Positions 16,098-25,573 of a stretch of DNA of 64,000 bases are shown in pieces (within the stretch, counting starts at the first letter, position 1; the number at the start of each line of letters is the position of its first letter). Where the stretch lies: positions 1 to 64,000 of the forward strand of contig JBGANS010000003.1 of the NCBI GenBank assembly GCA_044222195.1. The letters are read 5' to 3'. Source of the stretch: JAHBXE01 sp044222195 (lineage in GTDB: Bacteria; Planctomycetota; Phycisphaerae; Phycisphaerales; UBA1924). The notes beneath the pieces are model-generated. The model saw only the letters and a program-made list of their open reading frames with translations. It was not told where the DNA came from and did no database searches. A program made the position numbers and the translations under genes.

Positions 16098-17687
16098 TTA
16101 CTGGAGGTTGACGAGGACCAGGACCATGCCCTTGCCGGACTGGAGGGAGGTCATGGCCTTGCCGATTACGGCGCCGCCGGTTCGGCCGGTGGCATCGTCG
16201 GCTTTCATGGCGTGGCCTGGGGTGGAGGATGTGGTCAGGCGGTCGCCGGCTTGGACGGGCCCGAAGGAGGCGTCGACGTAGCACCAGACGCGGCCGGTCA
16301 TGGCGACGGGGTGCTCGCCGGAGGTCAGGGGGGAGGCGTCGGACTTGAGGACCATCCCGGGGGCGAGGCCGTTGGCACCGGAGATGATGCCGGCGACCTT
16401 GGTGTCGTAGGGATCGGACGTGAGGCGGAGCTTCCCGGGGTTGGTTTCGTCGATGACAACGACCATCCCGGGGCGGACTTCATTGTCGGCCGCGTGAGAA
16501 GAAGACACCTCGAACGGTTCAGCGATGTCGGCGCCGCCGGTGATCTGCAGGGCCTGAACGTAGGTGATGTTGTTGGCGGCGACCTGGAACGCGACGGTGG
16601 GAGACCCGACGCGATAGATGTAGAAGGCGTCGTTGTTGAACCCGCGGGAGGTGCCGATGTCCCAGGAGCCGTTGCCGTTCTTGTAGGTGGTCTTTGCCCA
16701 CGAGTTTGTGCCGCCGCCGGTTTCGACCATGGTGGAAAGGGAGCCCGCGTCGTAGACGTGGAACTTGGCGCCCGGGATGGGGTCGCCAACCGTGACCGAG
16801 CCGGAGGGGTACACCTGGAACGCGGTGGCGCTGGAGCCGGCGCGGGAGATGTAGAAGGCGTCGCTGTGGAAGTTGCGGGAGGTGCCGATGTCCCAGGAGC
16901 CGTTGGCATTCTTGAAGGTGGCACGGGCCCAGGCGTTGGTGCCGCCGCCGGTTTCAACGAGGGAGCTGACCGAGAGGGGGTCGAAGACGTGGAGCTTGGC
17001 GCCGGGGGCGGCGCTGGTGCCGATGCCGACGAGGCCGGCGGGGGTGACCTGGACGGCGACCTGGGGGTTGCCTGCGCGGGCGATGAGGAAGTTGTCGTTC
17101 AGGAAGTTGCGGGAGGTGCCGGTCTGCCACGAGCCGTTGGCGTTGCGATAGGTCGTGAGGGTGTAGGAGTTGGTGCCGCCGGTGGTTTCGATGAGGCTGG
17201 TGATCGAGTCGCCGGAGAAGAGGTGGAGGTTGGTTTCGGGCGATGGCGTTCCGATGCCGACAGCGCCGCCGGTGAAGTAGATGTGGCCGCCGGAGTTGGT
17301 GGCCCAGGGGGCGAGGGAGAAGTTGGCCTGCGGGGCGCTGGTGATTTCCTGGAGTGGCAGGGCGGTGTAGGTTCCGGCGCCGGCGGGGCTGACTTCGATC
17401 TGGAGCCAGGTTTTGGAGCCGGTGAACTGGGCGCCGAAGTCGAGGCGCGAGGAGAAGAGGCCACCGCTGACGGCGACGCCCGGAAGATCAAGGACGGGAC
17501 CGGTCGGGAGGGTGGCGGCCTCGTCGAGGAAGAGGGTGAAGCGCATGTCGTAGGCGCCGGTGGCGGGGGTTCCGGCGTCGACCAGTTTGCCCTGGTAGGT
17601 AAAGCCGGTGTCGGCGGGGGTCTGGGCGCGGGCGAGCCCGGCGAGGGAAGCGATGAGGGCGGCAGCGGTCGGGAGGTGGCGTCGCAT
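16098..17687 (-). CDS. Secreted tail-fibre-like repeat protein
   Basis: The 529-residue protein has a signal peptide ending LARAQ and an N-terminal beta-rich region (FTYQGKLVDAGTPATGAYDMRF in part). It then has HIYFTGGAVGIGTPSPE, the same hinge as in the collagen-like protein at 9733-12039. Three to four repeats of about 55-60 residues follow, each containing SLVETGGGTN, KNGNGSWDIGTSR and DAFYISR-type phrases. The last 150 residues (GGADIAEPFEVSS...GMVVVIDE...KVAGIISGANG) resemble the C-terminal region of phage tail and bacterial surface fibres. It may form a trimeric fibre (inference). ATG 17687 has GGAGA about 9 bases upstream. It is divergent from sigma factor 2. Confidence 0.8.
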   Translation of the reverse strand: MRRHLPTAAALIASLAGLARAQTPADTGFTYQGKLVDAGTPATGAYDMRFTLFLDEAATLPTGPVLDLPGVAVSGGLFSSRLDFGAQFTGSKTWLQIEVSPAGAGTYTALPLQEITSAPQANFSLAPWATNSGGHIYFTGGAVGIGTPSPETNLHLFSGDSITSLIETTGGTNSYTLTTYRNANGSWQTGTSRNFLNDNFLIARAGNPQVAVQVTPAGLVGIGTSAAPGAKLHVFDPLSVSSLVETGGGTNAWARATFKNANGSWDIGTSRNFHSDAFYISRAGSSATAFQVYPSGSVTVGDPIPGAKFHVYDAGSLSTMVETGGGTNSWAKTTYKNGNGSWDIGTSRGFNNDAFYIYRVGSPTVAFQVAANNITYVQALQITGGADIAEPFEVSSSHAADNEVRPGMVVVIDETNPGKLRLTSDPYDTKVAGIISGANGLAPGMVLKSDASPLTSGEHPVAMTGRVWCYVDASFGPVQAGDRLTTSSTPGHAMKADDATGRTGGAVIGKAMTSLQSGKGMVLVLVNLQ

Positions 17688-17808
17688 GGAATTCGATCTC
17701 CGGTTTGCCCGTTGCTATCGCGGGCTGAGGAAGAGAACGAAAACAGCGAGCGGCGCGGCCGCGGAAATTCGAAGTGAAGAATCCGGGGGCTTGCGCGCGC
17801 GTGCGCGG

Positions 17809-17814
17809 TATATT
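17809..17814 (+). promoter_or_regulatory. Candidate -10 element of sigma factor 2
   Basis: TATATT lies 24 bases before the ATG at 17839 and is the only A+T-rich hexamer in a strongly G+C-rich stretch. No matching -35 at 16-18 bases was found; TTGCGC at 17791 is 12 bases away. Confidence 0.35.
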
Positions 17815-17838
17815 GATCGAGGCGCATCGGAGGGCACG

Positions 17839-18444
17839 ATGGACCTGGTGGAACGGGCGATCGCGGGGGAGCCGTTGGCGCTGGATCGCCTGCTGCTGGA
17901 TTCGTACCCGAAGCTTTTGGCGCGGGTGGAGGAGAAGCTGCCGCGGGAGCTGCGGAGCGTGGTGGCGCCGGAGGACATCATCCAGGAGGCGTTTGCGACG
18001 GCGTTCCGGAGCATCGGGGCATTCCGGCCGGAGGGGCCCGATGCGTTCTACCGGTGGCTGACGGCGATCGCGGACAACCGGATCATCGATGTGGTTCGGG
18101 CGCAGAACGCGGCGAAGCGGGGCGGGGGGCGGGTGGGAGCGGGCGGGCAGGAGAGGAGCTCGATCGCGGCGCTGATCGACCTGGTGGCGGTGAGCGAACG
18201 GACGCCGAGCCGGTCGGCGGGAGGGCATGAGGCGGCGGCGGCGGTGCAGGTGGCGCTGGCGGGGTTGAAGCAGGAGTATCGGGAGGCGTTGTCGCTGCGG
18301 TACTTGGAGGGGCTGAGCGTGGCGGAGACGGCGGGGCGGCTGGGGAAGACGGAGCCGGCGGTGCACAAGCTGTGCAGCCGGGGCTTGCAGGCGCTGCGTG
18401 AGGGGATGGGTGAGGCGACGAAGTATCTGAGTCGGTCGGAGTGA
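17839..18444 (+). CDS. ECF-type RNA polymerase sigma factor 2
   Basis: The 201-residue protein has region 2 with the core-binding helix VAPEDIIQEAFATAFRSI and FYRWLTAIADNRIIDVVR, and region 4 with LSLRYLEGLSVAETAGRLG and TEPAVHKLCSRGLQALRE, a clear helix-turn-helix. It is closer to general planctomycete ECF factors than the other two sigma factors here, which have the LQPTALVNEAYL motif. ATG 17839 has GGAGG 5 bases upstream. The kinase gene follows 205 bases downstream, beyond a composite palindromic repeat; cotranscription is likely but less tight than in the other two cassettes. Confidence 0.9.
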   Translation: MDLVERAIAGEPLALDRLLLDSYPKLLARVEEKLPRELRSVVAPEDIIQEAFATAFRSIGAFRPEGPDAFYRWLTAIADNRIIDVVRAQNAAKRGGGRVGAGGQERSSIAALIDLVAVSERTPSRSAGGHEAAAAVQVALAGLKQEYREALSLRYLEGLSVAETAGRLGKTEPAVHKLCSRGLQALREGMGEATKYLSRSE

Positions 18445-18519
18445 GGTGACAGGGATTTGGCGGGATTTCGTTCTCAAGGGGGACGGACGGGTTGAGCAGG
18501 GTACACGTGTGCGATACGT

Positions 18520-18622
18520 GCACCCCTTCGGGGTGCGGACCGCTTGTCGGGGTTTCCGGGGGTGTCGCTCGAGGACCCGCTCCACCCCCGGCTATTGACT
18601 ATCAGCCCTTCGGGCTGGAAGC
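18520..18622. repeat. Composite palindromic repeat, copy 3
   Basis: It begins with GCACCCC-TTC-GGGGTGC (18520-18536), continues with a CCGGGGGTG block and CACCCCCGGCTATTGAC, and ends with CAGCCC-TTC-GGGCTG (18603-18617). The order matches the copies at 559-668 and 1195-1318. It sits between sigma factor 2 and its kinase, ending about 16 bases before the kinase Shine-Dalgarno site. Confidence 0.7.
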
Positions 18623-18649
18623 AGTGGGATTGCAGCGAAGGAGTCTTGG

Positions 18650-21600
18650 TTGAGCGGACCTGGGGCCATTGGTGGTGCGAGGCGGGCAGCGCGGATCCGG
18701 CACATTGTCGAGGAGGTGATGGTCCGTCGAGCGCGAGGGGAAGGGGCGGGGGATGCGGAGGTGATTGCGGCGAATCCGGACCTGATGCCGGACCTGGCGC
18801 GTGAGCTGTCGCTGCTTTCGATGCTGGAGCGGGCGAAGATGTCGGCGACGGGGAGGTCGAGGACGGGGAGGAGCTACGAGGGACCGATTGAGCCGCTGGG
18901 CGAGGATGCGATCGCGGGGTTCAAGGTTGTGCGGGAGCTGCGGCGAGGCGGGCAGGGGGTGGTGTTCGAGGCGGTTCAGACATCGACGGGTCGTCGGGTG
19001 GCGATCAAGATGATGCGGGAGGGGCTGTTCTCGGGGGACCGGGACGCGGCACGGTTTGAGCGGGAGGTGAGGATCCTGGGGCAGCTCGAGCACGCGGGGA
19101 TCGTGGGGATCCTGGCGAGCGGGATACGCGGGGGGCACTTCTACTACGCGATGGACTTCGTGGAGGGGAGGCCGCTGGATCAGTTCGCGGAGGGTGTGGG
19201 GCGGCGTCCGCAGGAGATCATGCGGGTGATGGAGAAGGTGTCGGACGCGGTGAGCGCGGCGCACCTGCGGGGGATCATCCATCGAGACTTGAAGCCCGCG
19301 AACATCCTGGTGGATGATCAAGGGACGCCGCGGATACTGGACTTCGGGCTGGCGCGGATCGTGTCCGATGGTGACCGGCGGATGACGGCGACGGGGCAGT
19401 TCGTGGGGTCGATGCCGTGGGCGAGCCCGGAGCAGGCGTGCGGGGACCCGTCGAAGATCGACCTGCGGACGGATGTGTACTCGCTGGGGGTGATCCTGTA
19501 CCAGGCGTTGACGGGGCGGTTCCCGTACGACGTGGACGTGGGGCCGCGGGAGGCGCTGGAGAACATTGCTCACGCGACGCCGGCGCGGCCGCGATCGATT
19601 TCATCGTCGATTGACGTGGGTGCGGAGGCGATCACGCTGAAGTGTTTGAGCAAGGAGCCGGAGCGGCGGTACCAGAGCGCGGGTGAACTGTCGGCGGACA
19701 TCCGGAGGTACCTGGCGGGGAAGCCGGTGCTGGCTCACCCGCCGAGTTTCTGGTACCAGGCGAGGTCGGTGGCGCGGCGGCATCGGGCGCTTGTCGGGGG
19801 TGTCCTGGCGGTTGTGCTGGTGCTGGTGTTGGGGCTGATCGGGACGAGCGCGGGCATGGTGAAAGCGTCGGCGGCGAAGAGAGCGGCCGTGCGCGAGCGG
19901 GATGAAGCGCAGCGGAGCGCGTACGCGGCGAGCGTGGCGGCGGCGGACTCGGCGTTGCGTGTTGCCGACGCGGGGACGGCAAAGATGCAGCTTCGTGGGG
20001 CGCCGGTGGAACACCGGGGGTGGGAGTGGAGGTACCTGGCGGCGAGGGCGGATGACAGCCGCGAGACGGTGGCGCTGCCGCTGGTGTGTGATTCGCGGGC
20101 GACACCGGATGGGCAGTCCCTGCTGTCGATCCGGCGGGACGGGGTGCTGTGTCTGACGGGACTTGATGGGAAGCAGGTTCGATGGAGCGTGGAGTTTCCC
20201 GGCGAGCGGGAAACGAGGCACGAGTTCATCATCGGGTTCTCTCGCGATGGAACGATGGCGGTGACGCAGAACAGCGACCTCGTGGTCGTGTGGAACCTTG
20301 CGGACGGAACGATCCGGCGTCGGTTGGTGGTGGAAGGCAGTTGGGGGTACATGTCGGCGTCGTTCTCGCCCGACGGGTCCACGTTGATGACCTCGGGGCG
20401 GAACGGTTCTGTGCAGACTTGGGATCTCGCGACGGGAGAGATGAAACGGTCGCGGGCGCTGAGCGGTGTGCATAGCGCGTGCGCGGACTTCAGCGCCGAC
20501 GGGACGCGGATCGGCGCGAGCGTGCCCTTTGGGGTGGCGATTCTCGACGCGGGCACGCTGGAGACGATCCGGGAGATACGAACGCTGGGGGTGGCGTACC
20601 CGGACTGGGGGTGGGTGAGATATTCGCCGGACGGCGCGTGGGTGGTGGCCAGCCGCGGGCCGGTGATCGTGGCGGTGGACCCTGAGGGGGTGCGCGAGCC
20701 GCGCTACTTCGCGGGGGGCACGCAGGACTTTCTGCCGTTTTCGTTCAGCGCGGATGGGGCGCAGATCATGGCGGGCTCGTGGGACCGGGCGATGCGGGTG
20801 TGGGACTTCGGGACGGGGGCCCTGCTGGCGACGCTGGTGGGCCACGAGGATCGGGTCATCAGCGCGAGCTTTGCCTCGGACCGATTGATCACGGCGGGCG
20901 CCGACGGCGTGGTCAAGGCGTGGGATGCGCGCGGGATCCGGGGGCTGGTTGTGATTCCGTGGGCGGCGTGGGCCTCGGTGTTGCCGGACGGGCGTCGGGC
21001 GCTGGCGGGGGGGAGGGGCAAGTTCGAATATGTGGATCTGGAGAAGGAGCAGTGGGTGGGCACGGCGCCGGTGCCGGGGGGGCTCAGCTGGTCACAAGGG
21101 TGGACGACGGGCGATGAGCGGGTGGCCATCGCGGAAGTCGGGGGTGAACTCGCCATGTGGAAGCTCGACGACGGGACGTGCCTGTGGCGGGTGACGAGCG
21201 AGAACGGTGTGGCCCATGCCACGACATTCTCGGGGGACCGGTCGCTGCTGGCCAGCGCGCACGAGCACGCCGTTGAGGTCCGGGACGCGGCGACGGGCGA
21301 GCTCCGGGGGAGCGTCCGCTACACGCTTCCCGGGAATCCGCGGGTGCGGTTCAACCCAAAGCGCCCGGAGCTTGCGCTGGGGCAGGCCGATGGTTCGGTG
21401 ATGGTCCTGGACACGAACGTGTTTACGACGCGCGAGCTCCGGTACCCACCGCAGTACGGCAGCCCCAATGTTCTTGGCCTGGCGTACAGCGGGGATGGGT
21501 CGCTGCTGGCGACGCTGGACAATGCCGGCTGCGTTGTGATCTGGGAGACCGGGTCGTGGACGACGGTGGTGCGCCTGACGGGGATGCCGCCGGCGCCGTG

Positions 21601-21838
21601 GTCCGCGGCGTTCAGCCCGGATGGGTCGCGGCTGGCCGTGGGGTCTCAGGACCGGATGATCCATCTCTTCGATACGCGAGATTGGCGTGAGATCCTGATT
21701 CTGCGGGGGCACACGGGGACCGTGTACACGGTGGACTGGACGCCGGATGGGCGGCGGCTAGTGTCAACGGGCAACGATGGGACGGTGCGGATCTGGGATG
21801 CGGGGCCGGCGAAGTGGGATGTGTCGGCGGGCCGGTGA
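18650..21838 (+). CDS. Transmembrane serine/threonine protein kinase 2 with WD40 repeats
   Basis: The 1062-residue protein has a short helical N-terminus, then a kinase domain with VAIKMM (lysine near 120), HRDLKPAN (near 211), DFG in ILDFGLARI (near 231) and WASPEQA. The glycine loop reads LRRGGQGVVFEA. A membrane helix lies at about 381-401 (GGVLAVVLVLVLGLIG). Residues about 480-1060 are WD40-type beta-propeller repeats, with recurring (F/Y)SPDG, V.VWD and DG.VRIWD ends. The repeats would be outside the cytoplasm and may act as a sensor or protein-binding platform. The start is a TTG at 18650, chosen because AAGGAG lies exactly 6 bases upstream. Confidence 0.92.
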   Translation: MSGPGAIGGARRAARIRHIVEEVMVRRARGEGAGDAEVIAANPDLMPDLARELSLLSMLERAKMSATGRSRTGRSYEGPIEPLGEDAIAGFKVVRELRRGGQGVVFEAVQTSTGRRVAIKMMREGLFSGDRDAARFEREVRILGQLEHAGIVGILASGIRGGHFYYAMDFVEGRPLDQFAEGVGRRPQEIMRVMEKVSDAVSAAHLRGIIHRDLKPANILVDDQGTPRILDFGLARIVSDGDRRMTATGQFVGSMPWASPEQACGDPSKIDLRTDVYSLGVILYQALTGRFPYDVDVGPREALENIAHATPARPRSISSSIDVGAEAITLKCLSKEPERRYQSAGELSADIRRYLAGKPVLAHPPSFWYQARSVARRHRALVGGVLAVVLVLVLGLIGTSAGMVKASAAKRAAVRERDEAQRSAYAASVAAADSALRVADAGTAKMQLRGAPVEHRGWEWRYLAARADDSRETVALPLVCDSRATPDGQSLLSIRRDGVLCLTGLDGKQVRWSVEFPGERETRHEFIIGFSRDGTMAVTQNSDLVVVWNLADGTIRRRLVVEGSWGYMSASFSPDGSTLMTSGRNGSVQTWDLATGEMKRSRALSGVHSACADFSADGTRIGASVPFGVAILDAGTLETIREIRTLGVAYPDWGWVRYSPDGAWVVASRGPVIVAVDPEGVREPRYFAGGTQDFLPFSFSADGAQIMAGSWDRAMRVWDFGTGALLATLVGHEDRVISASFASDRLITAGADGVVKAWDARGIRGLVVIPWAAWASVLPDGRRALAGGRGKFEYVDLEKEQWVGTAPVPGGLSWSQGWTTGDERVAIAEVGGELAMWKLDDGTCLWRVTSENGVAHATTFSGDRSLLASAHEHAVEVRDAATGELRGSVRYTLPGNPRVRFNPKRPELALGQADGSVMVLDTNVFTTRELRYPPQYGSPNVLGLAYSGDGSLLATLDNAGCVVIWETGSWTTVVRLTGMPPAPWSAAFSPDGSRLAVGSQDRMIHLFDTRDWREILILRGHTGTVYTVDWTPDGRRLVSTGNDGTVRIWDAGPAKWDVSAGR

Positions 21839-21848
21839 CGAGCGCGGA

Positions 21849-23273
21849 TCAGAGGCAACCCGCCGCGCACGCGTTGAGGAAACACTGGAAGTCGTTGGCG
21901 GTGAGGACGGGAGGGGTGGTGGACGAGTCGCAGTTGGCGGAAGGGTCTTTCGCGGCGAACTTGTTCAGGAAGCACTGGAAGTCGTTGGCGGTGAGGATGG
22001 GCGCGAGGGTGGAGGCGTCGCAGTTGGCGTAGCAGGTTGTCGGCGCGGCGGAGACCTGGAATGCGAAGAGATAGCCGCGCTGCTGGTAGCCCGTGGGGCC
22101 GCAGTAGCAGACGGAGCTGGCGGGGACATAGGCGACGGCGCTGTCCGGGGAGAACTGAACGCCGCCGTAGCCGCGAACGGCCGAGTACCCGCCGGAGGCG
22201 GCGGGGAGAGTCGTTTCCCATAGTTTTGTGCCATCGCTGGTGCGGAGGGCGGTGATGTAGCCTGGGGTTGTGCCCGGTCCGGTGGTGGTGTAGATGATGA
22301 CGCGGCCGTCGGGGCTGACGGTTGGCGGGTAGTAGTACGAGGCGGGGAGGGCGCTACTCAGCGACCAGCGGACAGCGCCGGCGGGGGTGAGGGAGAGGAC
22401 CTTGTACGCGGCGTGGGACAGGTAGGTGTTGCCGTCGGAGCCGATGGCGACGGTGTTGATGCCTGTCGGGCTCCAGTCGACGGTGTAGGTCCATTCGAGC
22501 TGGTGTTGCGCGGTGTAGGACCGGAACTGGCGGGTGAGTTTCAGGGCGACGTAGATGTGGGCGCCGTCGGGAGAGACGACGGGGTCGCCGTTGGCGGCGA
22601 AGGCTTCGGACCAGGCGAGCTGGCCGGAGCCCATGTCCGCGGCGACCATTCCGGCGCTGGAGCTGACCAGCGGGCCGGTGGGGATGGCGGTGAGATCGCC
22701 GACCTTGAGCACGTTGGGGCCGGCGAAGGTGAGGTGCTGGGCGCTGTTGCCGTTGGCGAAGTGGCGGAAGTCCCACCGGAAAAGGCCGGAGGTTGTGAGG
22801 GAGAAAAGGTGTCCGGCGGCTTCGTATCCGCCGTAGGAAATGATGTAGAGGTTCCCGTCGGGTCCGAGGGTGGGGCCGGCTTCGGGCCAGCCGTAAGCGG
22901 GGTCGTAGACCCATTCCCAGAGGAGCTGGTTGTCGGGTGAGAGGGCGATGGCGGCGGGGTGCCAGCTTGGCTGTCCGGCGGCGCCCTGGTCGACCTGGCC
23001 GGTGGCGTAGATGGTTCCATCGGGGCCAACGGAGATGAGGCCGCCGGCCTGGTTTTCACGGAACCAGGCAACCGCGCCCGTGGCGGGGTTGAGCCTGTAG
23101 AGGCCGCGGAATGTCCAGTAGACCGTGCCATCGGAGGCGACGGTGGGCCGCGCGGTGGTGCTGTAGCCGTCGCGCACGATGGACCACAGCGGGTCTCCGG
23201 GAGCGGCGAAGGAAGAGGAGGCGGCGAGCGCGGCGGTGAGTGCTGCGACGGTGTGTGCGATGTGACTGGACAT
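21849..23273 (-). CDS. Secreted PQQ-like beta-propeller protein with tandem dockerin-like tail
   Basis: The 474-residue protein has a signal peptide (AALAASSSFA). Its repeats follow the PQQ/pyrrolo-quinoline-like or YncE-like propeller pattern: P.V..DGT(V/I)Y, G.L.(A/R)L.P.(G/T)G...W and SPDG..(I/V)Y. This predicts a beta-propeller binding protein rather than a proven dehydrogenase. Residues about 414-474 are the dockerin-like pair. The second unit is degenerate at its start (SANCDSSTTPP) and its end (NACAAGCL). ATG 23273 has GGAG 7 bases upstream. It is convergent with kinase 2 and its stop is only 10 bases from the kinase stop. Confidence 0.85.
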   Translation of the reverse strand: MSSHIAHTVAALTAALAASSSFAAPGDPLWSIVRDGYSTTARPTVASDGTVYWTFRGLYRLNPATGAVAWFRENQAGGLISVGPDGTIYATGQVDQGAAGQPSWHPAAIALSPDNQLLWEWVYDPAYGWPEAGPTLGPDGNLYIISYGGYEAAGHLFSLTTSGLFRWDFRHFANGNSAQHLTFAGPNVLKVGDLTAIPTGPLVSSSAGMVAADMGSGQLAWSEAFAANGDPVVSPDGAHIYVALKLTRQFRSYTAQHQLEWTYTVDWSPTGINTVAIGSDGNTYLSHAAYKVLSLTPAGAVRWSLSSALPASYYYPPTVSPDGRVIIYTTTGPGTTPGYITALRTSDGTKLWETTLPAASGGYSAVRGYGGVQFSPDSAVAYVPASSVCYCGPTGYQQRGYLFAFQVSAAPTTCYANCDASTLAPILTANDFQCFLNKFAAKDPSANCDSSTTPPVLTANDFQCFLNACAAGCL

Positions 23274-23311
23274 GAAAGGGCTCCGGTGTCCGCTGGGTGT
23301 GGGCCGAGGCG

Positions 23312-25513
23312 TCAGGGGCATCCGGACGCGAAGCGGTTCAAGAAACACTGGAAGTCGTTGGCGGTGAGGGTGGGGGCGATGGTGGAGCCGTCGCAGTTGG
23401 CGTAGGCATCGGCGGCGGCGAAGCGGTTGAGGAAACACTGGAAGTCGTTGGCGGTGAGAACGGGGGCGAGAGTGGAGGCATCGCAGTTGGCGTAGCAGGG
23501 CGGAGCGGTCTGCACGGTGAGGACGGCGATTCCCTGGGACTGGAGGCCGACCCAGAGCTCGTAGCCACCGGTGATGGGGCGCGAGGCGAGGCAGGCGATG
23601 TTGTTCTCGCGCAGAGGAGAGTTGGCGGTGGAGTAGGTGGTCCAGGTGGATCCGCCGAAGCGGGTGAGGCCGCCGGTGTAGGGCGGGACATCGTCCTGGC
23701 TGAAGATCCAGACCGAACCGTCGGGGGTGATTTCGAGCTTGTAGACCTGCGTGGCGGGGAGGCCGGAGTTGGCCTTGGTGTAGCGGGTGTACGCGGAAGT
23801 GGCGGGATTGAAGTGGTAGAGGCCGCTGCCGCTGCCGATCCAGATCGTTCCGTCGGCGGCCGGGGCCATGCACTGAAGTTGTTGCTCCAGCGTGTTGACG
23901 GTGAGGCCCAGGAGCGAGCGGGGGTAGGTCTGGTGGTTGGCGCCGTCGGTGCGGGTGACGTCGTTCCAGTTGCAGACCCAGACGCGGGTCGGGTCGAGCG
24001 GGTCGGGCTTGATGGTGTTGATCTCCATCCAGGGGCTCTGGATGAGCTGGCCGCTGCCGTTGTCGTGGAAGAGGCCGCCGGTATCGCCCGCGGCCCACGC
24101 ACGGCCCGTTCTGTCACACTGAACGATGGAGAGGGCGGTGCCCTGCGGGACGAGGCTTGAGTAGCTCGCGCCGTCCCAATCGAAGAGACCCTGGTTGGTG
24201 GGCGCGACGAGCAGGTGGCCGTTGGAGCGGACGCGGAGCGAGGAAACATCGTCGGTGGGCATGCCCCAGGTCGGGCCGAGTCCATAGTTGTGGTTGTTGA
24301 CGCCGGTCCAGTGGACGCCGTCGAAGATGTTGAACCCGCCGACGCCGGGGCCTCCGTTGCCGTTCATGAACACGCGGCCGTCGGGGGCGAAGTCGATGGT
24401 CTGGATGAAGTAGCTGAGCATGCCGGTGTTGGTGAGGCGGTAGCGCTGCCAGCTTGAGCCGTTGTAGAAGGAAGCGCCGCCGATTCCGCCGGCCCAGATA
24501 CGGCCCTGGGAGTCTTCGGCGAGGGCGTAGGTGTGCGTGCCGCCGCCCCAGTTGCCGATGAACTGCCAGGTGGAGCCGTTGTAGAGGAACACATCGGCGT
24601 AGAAGGTGCCGATGATGGCCCGTCCGTTGCGCAGGGGCTGGAACTTCTGGAGCTGCGAGCTCACGCCGGCGGGGTAGCTGATGGGTGTGTAGGTACCGTC
24701 GCGGGCGCGCTTGGCGAGGCCCTGGCTGGTCACCATCCAGAGGTTGCCTTCGTCGTCCACGGGATCGACGGTGCTGAACCAGAGCGGGTAGCGGCCGGCG
24801 GGAGGATTCTGCGGGTTGCCGTGCCAGGTGAACGCACCGGAGCGCCACGAGCCCATGCCGAGGCTGTCGGGCGAGCCGAACCAGACGGTGTAGCCTTTGC
24901 CGGCGGCGTCGGGAACAACGGCGACGTGCTCGATCGCGTCCCAACCCGGCCAGGAACCGCCCCAGGTGATTCCGTTGGCGGTGGTCCAGACCGTCCATTG
25001 ATGTGTGGCCGGGTTGAGTCGCACGAGGCCCCCGGCGGGAGAGCCGCTGACGTTGTTGATGGCGATCCAGAGTGTGCCGTCGGGCGCGAAGTCGATGTCG
25101 CGGATCTGGTCACCGGGGATGGGGGAGTTGGTGCGGTCGAACTTCTCGAGCGTTGATGGGCCGACGGCGGGGTTGTAGTGGAGGAGGCCCTTGTCGGAGG
25201 CGATCCAGAGCCAGCCGTCCGGCCCGCGGAGAATTTCCATGAAGCGCGGCGAGGCGATGAGCGGGGAGTCGACGTTGTTGAGCGTGGTCCAGTGGTCGCC
25301 GTCGAAGCGGCCGAGGCCGCCTTCTTCCCAGAAGGGCGTGTAGGCGGCGATGTAGGGAAGGTCGTCCTGGTCGATGTAGATGGCCTGGACGTAGTCACCG
25401 GGGATGCCGGTCATGCTGGGACGGTGGAGCCGCCACGTGGGGCTGATCTGGGCGAAACACGCGGAGGACGCGGCGAGGGCGGTGGCGAGGAAGGTGCACA
25501 GGCGGGTATTCAT
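23312..25513 (-). CDS. Secreted two-component-regulator-type beta-propeller with tandem dockerin-like tail
   Basis: The 733-residue protein has a signal peptide ending ACFAQ. At least ten repeats of the pattern (A/T)PDGT.W(I/V)(A/G)...G(L/G)...(Y/F)NP or F.G..W form a large propeller of the type found in the sensor domain of hybrid two-component systems (Reg_prop-like), here without kinase or receiver domains. Residues about 673-733 are the dockerin-like pair. The best paralogue is the protein at 34116-36356: both begin with a short W.YYRPGNTGI.GDY or WRLHRPSMTGI-type segment. The gene follows a HAF-repeat gene by 60 bases, the same arrangement as at 34116-37618. Confidence 0.85.
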   Translation of the reverse strand: MNTRLCTFLATALAASSACFAQISPTWRLHRPSMTGIPGDYVQAIYIDQDDLPYIAAYTPFWEEGGLGRFDGDHWTTLNNVDSPLIASPRFMEILRGPDGWLWIASDKGLLHYNPAVGPSTLEKFDRTNSPIPGDQIRDIDFAPDGTLWIAINNVSGSPAGGLVRLNPATHQWTVWTTANGITWGGSWPGWDAIEHVAVVPDAAGKGYTVWFGSPDSLGMGSWRSGAFTWHGNPQNPPAGRYPLWFSTVDPVDDEGNLWMVTSQGLAKRARDGTYTPISYPAGVSSQLQKFQPLRNGRAIIGTFYADVFLYNGSTWQFIGNWGGGTHTYALAEDSQGRIWAGGIGGASFYNGSSWQRYRLTNTGMLSYFIQTIDFAPDGRVFMNGNGGPGVGGFNIFDGVHWTGVNNHNYGLGPTWGMPTDDVSSLRVRSNGHLLVAPTNQGLFDWDGASYSSLVPQGTALSIVQCDRTGRAWAAGDTGGLFHDNGSGQLIQSPWMEINTIKPDPLDPTRVWVCNWNDVTRTDGANHQTYPRSLLGLTVNTLEQQLQCMAPAADGTIWIGSGSGLYHFNPATSAYTRYTKANSGLPATQVYKLEITPDGSVWIFSQDDVPPYTGGLTRFGGSTWTTYSTANSPLRENNIACLASRPITGGYELWVGLQSQGIAVLTVQTAPPCYANCDASTLAPVLTANDFQCFLNRFAAADAYANCDGSTIAPTLTANDFQCFLNRFASGCP

Positions 25514-25573
25514 GGCGAGCGATCCTGATGGGTGAGGAAGGGGCTGGCGAGGACACGAAGGCTGAGGGCTCGG

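Noticed and set aside
21849..22032. Near-identical 30-40 bp blocks at the ends of many minus-strand genes, at first sight a dispersed non-coding repeat
   Set aside because: They are the conserved coding sequence of the dockerin-like units (CACTGGAAGTCGTTGGCGGT codes TANDFQC on the minus strand).
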